Source of the DNA: Undaria pinnatifida | Taxonomy: Eukaryota; Sar; Phaeophyceae; Laminariales; Alariaceae | NCBI GenBank assembly: GCA_012845835.1 | Contig: JABAKD010000025.1 | Coordinates: 18,713,476-18,777,475 of the forward strand | Reading direction: 5' to 3' | DNA length: 64,000 nucleotides | Program-made: the position numbers and the translations under genes | Notes under the pieces: generated by a model | What the model was told of the DNA's origin: nothing | The model's database searches: none | Seen by the model: only the letters and a program-made list of their open reading frames with translations | Shown here: positions 22,395-32,828 of the stretch, one piece after another | Layout of the letters: each line of letters starts with the position of its first letter | Numbering within the stretch: position 1 is the stretch's first letter

Positions 22395-23007
22395 CTGTCA
22401 AGCCCCAAAGGGGCTGGTCACCCCCTAGCTCTTGTCCACTAGGTCTAGTTCTAGCTCTAGCCCCTTATCTCTAGTTCCTGCTCCAGCTCTAGCTCTAGCT
22501 CTAGGCGCAGCCCTGGCTCTCGCCGTACGAAGCCCTACTACAGGCTGGTATGCCTTGCACAGCAGTAGTGGTCCCTCTATAAATCCGATGTTCGTCAGCC
22601 GGAAAAACCGGCACTATATCGGCAATCGGCACTACTCCGCGCACTGCCACTGCGCGTTGTTCCAATCTGTGCCGAGCGATTTCGCAGGCACAACATCGGG
22701 AAACCGGCACTACTTAACCGGCGCTATATAGGGACGTCTACTGTAATAACACAGCATAGAGTTAGGGTTAGCGTTGAAGATATTTAGGCATTCATACTTT
22801 GCTGCTGCAAGGATAAGGTGCTACAGGCCTGCCGGGATAGAGGAAGTACAATAGTCCCCAACCTTTTTTTTTTACCCGCCGGCCTCGTCCGTATATTTAA
22901 TTTTTTCAATTGTATGCGCTACATAACCGTATCGTGTGGACGTAGCCCGTGAGATGGTTGTGGTCCACCGGGTTGCGCGTATGATACAATTTCTCCAAAC
23001 ATCAGTT

Positions 23008-23206
23008 TTTATTAAAAATGTAAAATACTCTACAGCTGTGAGATCGAGGATTTCGTCGAGAAACTTATGTTTGCAAGCTGTGTGTGAGTGATACTCCGAT
23101 CGCGCGTGTTACGGGGTATGTATGCCCTTCGTGAAGGATGTAGGTCGGCGACTCTTCCTAGTGCCATAGCTACACTGGTACCAGGGTCAACAGGGTGTTG
23201 TTGGGT
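23008..23206 (+). repeat. dispersed repeat pair, copy 1
   Basis: Shares AGCTGTGAGATCGA, GCAAGCTGTGTGTGA, CGATCGCGCGT, TAGGTCGGCGACTC and GGGTCAACAGGGTG in order with 59313-59493. Non-coding, function unknown. Confidence 0.6.
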
Positions 23207-24099
23207 GAGATACAGAGCTCCTCGTGGCCGTAGGGACCTGAGAAAAATGTGGGTACCCCTTTGCCATTCGACGCGTGCTTCGATCGGGGTAGCACGTTTT
23301 TGTCATAACGACACCCGCTACGGTAGAGGCGCGCTGGCTCTTTTTTGCCTTCTGAGGGTGGCTGCTTGAGTTGCTCTACTACCATACCTCGCCCAAGACT
23401 GATTTGGAGCAAACTGAAAGCCATCTCGATCAAACGAAGCCGTGGCCCGGGTATACGAAAAATCACACTCGTACTGCAAAGCAAGAATGACGTTCCGATG
23501 ATTTTGGGTATTTTTTCTTATTATTACCCAACCAAGCTTGGTGTCCCGTAAACACCGTGCTGAAAATATGACAAACATGCCTGGTATTACGAATGCGAAC
23601 GCGCACGAGTTGACGAACAGTTTACGAACGTTTTGAATGCCCGGAGATTTCCTGTTCATAGCGACAGCTATGTTATGCTAATATTTTCTACAATCGAATT
23701 CGAGTTTTTGTGGGGTGCGCTAGCAGGTACGACGCATGCTTCGATGATAGAGGTACATACCACTTTTTTTTTTGTCTGAATTGTTGTCTGAATGACTGAC
23801 TGGGCTCCTTGACCCTTTTTGAGGCCCGCGTGTATATCGACAAGAAAAAAAAGAAGAGAATTTTCGATGTTATTAACGGTTCAGGAAGAGCCTTCAGCAG
23901 TACATGCTTCTAGTATTAACACCAAGGTACACGAGGAGAATGCGGTGCGTGTACCGTACAGCTCCTGCCGTTGCGCTTTCAACGCACCAGTGAAGACACT
24001 AGTGGGTACACCCTCTACCCGCAGAAAGGGCTGCTTCGTGTGGCGGATTCTGGAATCGCCGATTTGTTTCGTCCAAGTTTTCCCTCTGGAGTCCCAGTA

Positions 24100-24300
24100 G
24101 GAATAAAACCCCAAATCGTCGGTAATTCATTCTTGTTTGGCTATATTTTCATTGTACACCTACAGACCGTGGGATTGTTGATCGCATATGTATGATAGTT
24201 TTTTCTTAAAAGAGCTGCTCAAGTGAGAAAGGAGCTCGCCTAAGAGAAAAAAATGGTGCGCCTTTGCCGTACAGCACTACTAGCAGCATGTGTCCGATGC
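24100..24300 (+). repeat. hairpin dispersed repeat, end part
   Basis: CCCCAAATCGTCGG, GACCGTGGGATTGTTGATCG, GAGCTGCTCAAGTGAGAAAG, an AGAGAAAAAAATGGTGCGCC stretch and CTTTGCCGTAC. A second end copy follows at 24885-25090. Confidence 0.55.
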
Positions 24301-24689
24301 TAAAAAACTAGGGACTCCTTTCGAGATCGCTGAAGCCGGGTTGTACATATCATACGTCCGCCGGGGCCTTTCGACGCATTTAGACTCGCAGACACGTTGA
24401 GGACAGTTGCAGTATCCTGCTCCGCGAGTTTCTACAGTAGTGATAACTACCGCATTCTTTGAGACTTGAGAGGGAAAAATTGACAACGAAAATTGACGAT
24501 TATGGCGTCGGCCACCGCTGGCTGGCGGTGATAAAAAAGTTAGTGTCCGACCGACAACAATGCGCACAGACCCCGTACGGGACGGGCGCAGCATAATCCT
24601 ACTCACGTACCGACTGCTGCGCGCTCACGTTACTGGTACGTAAACGCTTGAAAATATCGCTTTCGTCATTTTTTTTTTGTGGCTATGAG

Positions 24690-25095
24690 CTGCCCCAATA
24701 GGCTTTAGGAGTAAGGAGGAGACAAGTACTACCATAGGGGAAGCACATTTTGGCTAAAAAGGTAGCTTCCTGAATGATGAGGCTCTTGATAGCCCATTTA
24801 GAGCCCCAATAATTCCTCCCTATACTAACTTCAAGTAAATTTGTAAAAAACAAAGAGTTTCCAGTGGTGAATGCGTTAATAACCCAATATCGTCGTAATG
24901 TCATGGTTGTTTTTTGCAGAGTATTGTTTTTCGTTCCGTGCCTAGGCCATGGGATTTTGGGTTGCGATTTTTATTCAGTTTTTCTCAGTTGCTGTGTGTT
25001 ATTTAGGTGCGGCGTAGGTAAGAGCTCTTGAAGGGAGGAGGAGCCTCTGAAAAAAAAAGAAGGAGCATCTCTACCGTGGCATGCTTGATGTATAA
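24690..25095. repeat. ACTTG-core/hairpin repeat, rearranged copy
   Basis: A head lies on the minus strand (24790-24860, TTACTTGAAGTTAGTATAGG) and an end on the plus strand (24885-25090, ACCCAATATCGTCGTAATGT through GGAGCATCTCTACCGTGGCA). The opposed arrangement suggests nested insertion or rearrangement. Confidence 0.5.
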
Positions 25096-26325
25096 CACGC
25101 ATCACAACCCACCCCCTGCGAGGATCGCTTTGCAGGTCTCTATCAAACCCCCAAACGTGTGTACCAGGTAAAGCACCTAAAAATAATACGCTGTATATCT
25201 ATAGTCTAGAGGTGTTTGCTGTTGTAGTCATGTTTTTGCGCTTCTTTGGGGGTGTTTTTTTTAACAGATCACAATAAGGCGTAGACCCAACCCAACCCTA
25301 ACCCTGACCCTAACCCTAGCCCTAGCGTAACCCCGACCCCAACCCAGGTTAAGGCTAGCCTACGACCCTTCGCGCGGCTCTCTTCGCCGCGCGATTTGGA
25401 TCATCTGACAAAACTGCTGTGCGGGCCACCTAAAAAAACATACCAGGGATAACGTTTTTGGACTGTATCTGGTATGATATGTTTGAGGAGTTTGAGAACA
25501 CGTTAAGTCTACCGCGATGATTTTCCGAGCCTGTTTCCTCCAAAACGAAGGGGGGCACCCACGACGGTTAAAGTCTACGGCGATGATTTTGTCGAGCCCG
25601 TTTCCTCCAAAACGAGGGGGTCACCAACGACGAAAACGACCGTTTTTTGGAAAGATGTTTATCGTGGAGATCTTTCCATGCATAGGCGCGTCGTTCGGTT
25701 TTACACTGTTCCCGTCGTCGAGAAAAGCAGGTCATTGATTGTGTTATCTTGCGTGTTGTGTCATACGGTGTACCGTACTTTAATGGCCCGTGCTGCGCTG
25801 CACTGCGCTGCATTTCTTCGCTTCTCATTTTTGTCTCGCACACCGCCCCTCTGCCGCGCAGCAAGCATGACTATCATAAGCGATTTTGCGCTGGCGGTCA
25901 GTGGCGGCAGAGATCTACCGAGAAAAAAAAAGATCAAGTCTGCCTGCGAACTGTGATAGGAATATTTATTGTCGCCTGTGCTGCACTATTTGTATGTTAC
26001 TAGTAACACGGCTACGTGATTGTTGTCGCACGTGGTGCAATGGTTGTACGAATAGGAATTTGTTGTCGACATATGAATTTGTTGTCGTCCGTGCTTGCGC
26101 TACAGTAGTACGAGCAGCAACGACGTTAGTGTTTATTGTCGCTTGTGCTGCACCACAATATAGTAGCACGAGTATTAAGGCGTGGGTTTTGTTGCTCGTG
26201 CTGCACTGGTTGCACTGCTTCTGTTTCACTGCCCATTTCGTCACGTGTGCCCCCGTTTGTCGGTCGTGCTGCACTGCACCGCACTGTTTCGCTGCCGTTT
26301 TTGTCACTGTACCTCTGCGGTGCAG

Positions 26326-27784
26326 CAAGCTCTGTTTGGATTCAACCCAGGAGTGACGGTCCTAATCGAGTTTGACCATGTGGATAAGAGGCCCACCAAG
26401 CCTGCCACGCCGGGAGACAAGCGAGCTTCCGAGAACCTGCCCATCTTCGAGGGATCGGAGGTGTGCTTGCATACGCTCACAGTAATGCAGCAGTAGCGGT
26501 ACCGGAGGTTTATTGAGTCTCTGGAGGCGTTCGTTTTGTTGGTAGTGGTGGTGTTGTTGATGTTGGTGTTGGTGGCGTTGGTGTTGTTTTGTTGTAGGGT
26601 GGTGTTTTTGGTGCTGGTGCTGGTTTAGGTGTTGTTGACATTGGTGTTGGTGTTTTTGTTGGTGATGGTGGTGGTGGTGGCGGCGGTGGTGGTGGTGGTG
26701 CAGGTGTTGGTGTGGTGTGTTGTTGTTGTTGTTGCCGCTGCTGCTACTGCTAGTGCTGCTGTTGCTGTTGCTGTTGTTGATGACTGCGCCGAAGGCGATT
26801 GCTGTATGGTGACTGCCGTAATTTTATGGGTAATGATAACTGCTGCTATGGTCTCTGTTGTGATGCCGACTGCTGCTATGGCGACTGCGGCGTATTGATG
26901 ACTGCTGTACATATGTTCTGTGACCACGAACTTAATTTTGGCGATAACAAGTTAGTGTGAGACCGAAACAATATGGCGAGCGCTGTATGGTGACCACTGT
27001 ATGATAACCTGCTACACGAATATTAGGACTTCCGTCACGGTGACTGCTGTAAATGACGACTACTGCAACTGCTGATTTGCCGTAGCAACGACTGCCGTAA
27101 TATCAATTGACCATTTCAGGCGGTGAGCGGAACAGCGACGGTTCTCGTGGCGCCGGGGAAAAATGTGGACCACCTGGGGATCAAGGCCGAGCTCATCGGC
27201 CAGATAGGCGAGTGGCCGGTAGCCATTATCCTTGCCGTTATCCTTGCCCTCGCCCTTATCCTTGTCCTGACGCATGGTACTGTGGGGATGAACCTAATTG
27301 TTCTTAGGCTCCTCGCCTGAGAAACTCTCGCACGTCGCACAGATCACCGATCCCTACTTGATGATCTAGATCTTCCATTGAAGATCTGTAGGATCTAGCT
27401 CCTGTCACCTGGTGGGAGTCGTACGATCTGCATACATCTAGCACATGTTTCCTGGGTTGGGTCTGTACTCGGTATGTACTAGATTCCGAACAACGTATTT
27501 TGACGGCAGATACAGAATGTACTGTAGATGATCTATTGCAGATGGTGATCTGTAGATTATCTAGATGGTGATCTGTCTTCAGCTCTGTACCTTGCCCAAA
27601 AAACATGACGTGGAGAAAATACGAAAGTGCGACCCCATGAACAACCCCCATGGCCTAGGTTGTTTTGCTTGTTAAGGGCGTTGACAGTGATGACAGGGTC
27701 GTAGGGCAAAGGAAGGGAGAGGATGCAAGCTTGGAGGTAAACTTTTGCCCGTTGTCGGAGAGGAGTGTGACCGGACACCCCTCC

Positions 27785-27815
<31 letters not shown>

Positions 27816-30800
27816 GCCGCCATCCCGGACGTACACGGCCTCTAAGACAACATCCTGTGTCCAACGAGAGCCCATCGTCAGCTGATCCCCCCCCCCCCCA
27901 CCGAAAGCCCCGTGCCTCAACTCCTGGAACACCTAGGGGTGCATCGAGGGTCGCGTGTTAGGGGTGTTACTCATTTCATGCACAGTCGTAGTCGTATGCC
28001 ACGTGGTGGGGGGGGGACTTGGCGGCGGGTGCTGTAAGTTGGCACGTTGCGAGGTTCGCGGGTAGATTTTTTTGTTTGTTGCTGTTCTCTTCCGGGCTCC
28101 GCAAGCCGCAAGCTCCGGAAGTTTACGCCAGCAACATATCCAACTACCTACCGGCGGAACTCGCAACGTGCGTGCTTACAGCATCCGCCACCAAGTCCCC
28201 GCCAAGTCTCCCCCCTGCGAGGTTTTGTTTTTTCTCAAGTTGTGCCGGCATTCTAACTTCCCGTTCCGTGTTCTCCGATGGTATTGCTTTCTGTTGCTCA
28301 CGATATGCCGGCCTTCTTCCCGTTTCCGTGCCTCCGGATGCTTTTCTTTTCTCGATTACTGGCTTGCGCCTGCCACCCGCGCTGCAAAATTTAACTGCTG
28401 TGTCGCCAGAGCTGTACTATGACCGCGGCAACCACTACGAGTTTTCCTCGGTTGTACGGGAGCTGGACACCGCGGGGACTCTTGCGGGGAATCGGGTGAG
28501 TACGTACCCCCCCTTCCCACCCCAAGTCCGCCTCACAAGCGGTCCTTAGTAGGGTGCATCTCACCCTTCATGCGACTCGCCGAACACTTCACGGCGCTTC
28601 GCGCTGGTGGTGAAAGCAATGCCTGCCTGGTGGGTGAAAACCAGACGTGCTCCTTCCCGGCATAGCAGGGATGCGAGGTGTCTAATAGCTATGGTCATAC
28701 CACTACACTAGGCCATGCATGAAATGACTACACCCCCCCCCTCCCCTTCCCGCCCCCCCGTCCCCCCTTTGCAGTGGTGTACCCATTGGTGTACCCATTT
28801 AAAAAACATTCGGTTCAAGACCATAGTGGAGATAAAATCAACTAAATCGGCATGTCACGAACAAGAAACTACTTGGAATTAGTATGGGATGATTGCTGCA
28901 GTGGTAAAATATTAGACCATACGAAGTAGAGATAAGGCCACCTACTGTAAGTTGGCTTGTTTGTCACGGGGTGGTCTTAAACTGGGTACACGACTGTGTA
29001 GGCATTGTACGGGCGCGAGGGTCTACGGTCGTACGATAAATCTCGTTGCGATGTTATATGCTTGAGCCGGTCGCCCCGGTGGCGTATCAGGTTATCCTCG
29101 AGCCTGATATAGGACAGTTTCGTGAGTTCGAACCCCCCCGAGTGCATACTCGTATAAATTCGTGGGGACCTTTTCTTGTGCACAAAGTGACTTGCGGAAA
29201 GCGCAAGAGCGTGAGTTAGCAACACTCGATGAAAATCGACGAGCAGTGGGATTGCTGAACCCTATGCGCGATAAAAATTGAAGGCAAGAACCGGGAGGGA
29301 AGAAGGGACGACACCTGTGACCACGGCTTGTCCAGAAGCTGGAAAGTAAATGTGTGTGAAAAAAAAAAAAAACTTTGTAAGTGTTGCAAACACGCCCGCT
29401 GTGAGTTTGGCCGGTTGAATGGTCGATACTCAAACTCAACTTTGCAAGCTGCGTGATTCATCGCCTCCGCATGTTCTACATTTCTCGTTCCTCGTGAAGG
29501 GTATATAGGCTAATGACTCCCCCGGATGTTGTCAAGGTCATCCAGGACTATTTCTAACGCTCCGTGTGACCCCACCTATCTCTGTCTTTTGTCTGTTTTT
29601 TCCCACGCAGCAATATCGGTTTGACTTCAACCAAGCCGAGAAACCGTACGAATCGTACAGCGGCCTTAACGTACGACTAAGATACTTCGTGCGCGTGACG
29701 ATATCCACTCGAGGCAAGAACGTCACGAGAGAGACGGATTTCGTCGTGCAAAACATCCAGCAGGTACTGGTCGATATTTTAGCATGTGCCGGTACGGGTG
29801 CTGCAGTCTGTGGTCTGTTGGTTTTGGATTGGGTTGGCTTTGGATTGAGGTTGTTTGGGTTTGGTTGGGTTGGATTGGGTTGGGTTGGGTTGGGTTGGGT
29901 TGGGTTGGGTTGGGTTGGTTTCGTTTGATCCCGGTTTTGTTGTGTTGAGTTCGGACGATCGCGATCGGGTCAAGTCCGGTCGGGTTGGGTTCGTTTTTTG
30001 TTGTATTGGTTTATATTGATAACGGTTGGATCGGGTTTGGTTTGGTTTGGTTTGGTTTGGTTTGGTTTGGTTTGGTTTGGTTTGGTTTGGTTTGGTTTGG
30101 TTTGGTTTGGTTTGGTTTGGTTTGGTTCGGTTTGGTTTGGTGTGCGTTGGGCTGGGCTGGGTTGGGCTGGGCTTGGTTGGGTTGGGTTGGGTTCGGTGCG
30201 TCCCGTCCGCCGAGGAAACATTTATGAGCGCTTGTTATACTTTAGTACAATACACTTGGTATAGTTTTCTCCGGCTGATTTTCTTGTCGATTGGTTGCCC
30301 GTAAAGGCCCGTCGCGCCTTGCAGATGCCCGTCACCGGTTGTGCTATCTTAACCGTAAGAGCGTGGCATTGAAAATTCGTCCGTTCATTGCTTCCCTGGC
30401 TTATTTCATGTGTCTTGTTCTACCGTACCCAGGAACCCGACGCTTTGGATTCCTTAAAGATGGAGGTGGGCATCGAGGACTGCCTTCACATCGAGTTTGA
30501 GTACGACAAATCAGCATACCACTTGCAAGACGTGGTCATCGGAAAGGTTCGTCACGAGCTCGATTCGTTTATCAAGCCCGCCGCCGTTACTGTACGCACA
30601 GTATTCGCACCGCCGCTTGCATTGAGACTTGGAGATGAGGAGTAGATGAATATGACATGGAGCGATTTGACACACTAGATAATTGCGAGAAAACGATCGT
30701 TATCCGGAGGGGATATGTGGTGCCCACACAAGGCGAAAGAGGAAAGGAGTAAGGTCGTCATTTTTTAATATGTAATGCTTACGAAGCTTGTGGCGAAATT

Positions 30801-32794
30801 ACGTGGAGCGCCCAAACGTTGGAGGTGTCTCTGGTAAGAGTACGGACGGTGCTCCGTGGGTTGCGTGGTTACTTTAGTTTAATTACGGAGGCAGGCAACC
30901 AATGGGTACGCTGCCGCCCCAGCATGTAGTGCATGTAAATAATACTGGTATAATTCTCCCCGCTCACCTAAACGCCACCACCGCAAAAATGGAACTCCTT
31001 TTTGGTGCAGATTTATTCATTCATTTCCTGTTGGTAATCAAGATAAAGCACATGGAGGTGGCCATAATCCTGAAAGGGAGACGAGAGGGTCGATTGTCTC
31101 AAGACTTGACCATGCATGATATGATTACCCTCCCCCCGCGCCCCAACGCGTGGTGCTTGCAAAGAGTGTTGATATGATTATCCCCGCACACATACACGCC
31201 ACCGCCGCAAAAATGGAACTCCTTTTTGGGTGCAGATTTATTTCCTGTTGGTGAGAATCAAGATCAAGCACATGGAGATGGCCATAATCCGAAGGGAGAC
31301 GGCCGGCTCGGGATCGAACCAATACAACGAGAGCGAGACGATCATCAAGTACGAGGTCATGGACGGGGCGCCGGCGAAAGGTAAGGAAATGCCGCACGAA
31401 AAAAAACCTGCCTGACAAAAAACGCCAGGTTCTTATTTAAGAGAACGCTGAGAAATTGTCTACGCTGTCTGCAGTACAGGCCCACGAACAAGAACTAACC
31501 TAGTGTGAACGGCAGGCTAACGCTAAGACACTGTCTACGTTGTAAGGCTAATAAGAATGCCACCCTCAATTTTAAGAAAACGCGAATACGCTGCCTACGC
31601 TACCTACAGTACAGGGACATGAATTCGAACTACGTAATAGGAACGCGGGGGTCATGTTTGGGGTAAATCCAAGAAGTTTTCCACGCTGTCTACAATATAG
31701 GACCACGAACAAGAACTAACTGTGGAAGTCGTCTGATCTGCGCCTACACCGACCATTTGACTAAGTGTTGGGTTAGATGAGATCTCAAGCCCCGGCAGGG
31801 GTCTCGCCCGGGATAAACTCCGCGCTGAGTGCGCTCTCAGCGCGGTGCCTATTCGAAAACGGTGTAAACGAAGAAACTAGTGTTTTGCAAGCTGAGTGGG
31901 TAGGATGGTCAGTATTTCTCCCACAACCCCTTTTCTCTGGCTTTGGGTGGGTTGGGAAATATCGCTAGGCCCATTTTATGGGAACGCTAAGAAACTTCCT
32001 GAGCAGTTCTAGAAAAGTATAGGTCCACGCAAATCAGAAATAGCTTACGTCCGATTGCCGGGCTCTTTTTTTTTGTGTAATTCTATGATAATTGGATTAA
32101 GAAATTGTGTTCAGCGGCGAGCGCTACACTAATATATACTTCGAAGTATATATATACATATACGATGCGTTCTACGATAGAGTTGGCAATTTTTGGCTCA
32201 AATATTTTGTGTATGACGAGGCTTCTTAATGCCTTTGCAGCTGGAAACCCGTTTTTGGGAACAAACCGCTTGAAACGAGTATAGCGAGGGATTTTGGGGC
32301 TCTTAAGGGGGTTAATCAACCCAAAATCGTCGGATATGTCACATGTTGTTTTTTGCAATGTGCTTTTTCTTTTTGTATACCAAGGCCACGTGATTGTTCA
32401 TCGGGTCTCACTTTTACTTTGCTCGAAATCGTTTTTTTACGCTTTTTCAGTTTGCTCAAAATCAGTTTTGTGGGGGTTAGGTATGGAGCTCCTGAAGAGG
32501 TTAGGATCCTTTCCTCAAGGGGTTAGGAGCCTCAGATAGCAAAAAAAAACGGTCCACCTATTACCGTAGGGTGCGTCGTTTCACTAAAAAGGTTGTACGC
32601 CTTGCTCGTAGTATGTACTCGCAAGTGTTTGTTGGTGGTTAGCCCGTACTGTACGCCCTTGTGCCATTCGTCGCCTGGTCGTTCCGAGCACCGGTGGCAA
32701 TTTGCTAGGCATTTGGCGTACGAAGAACGACGGCACGGCCTATGTTTTTTGAGGTGTTTGATTTTTGTCTTTTTCCTGTCTTTTTCCTGTCTTT

Positions 32795-32828
<34 letters not shown>

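Larger units (their letters stand above)
18500..26325. other. region without a confident gene
   Basis: Apart from the repeats and the orphan frame at 22110-22394, nothing gene-like is supported. A minus-strand stretch near 19440-19520 (EELRRLISAADQLQLHRYQT) looks coding but lacks a start or a matching phase. The first exon and promoter of VPS26 should lie in the right part, but no TATA box or other promoter element could be assigned. Confidence 0.5.

Noticed and set aside
29066-29150. Functional tRNA gene
   Set aside because: Box A and B are present, but there is no cloverleaf acceptor pairing and the sequence continues into a SINE body with a poly-A tail.
31236-31380. Treating the upstream VPS26 exon 6 copy as a mutually exclusive exon
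   Set aside because: The upstream copy has a frame-disrupting insertion and no usable downstream donor in frame.
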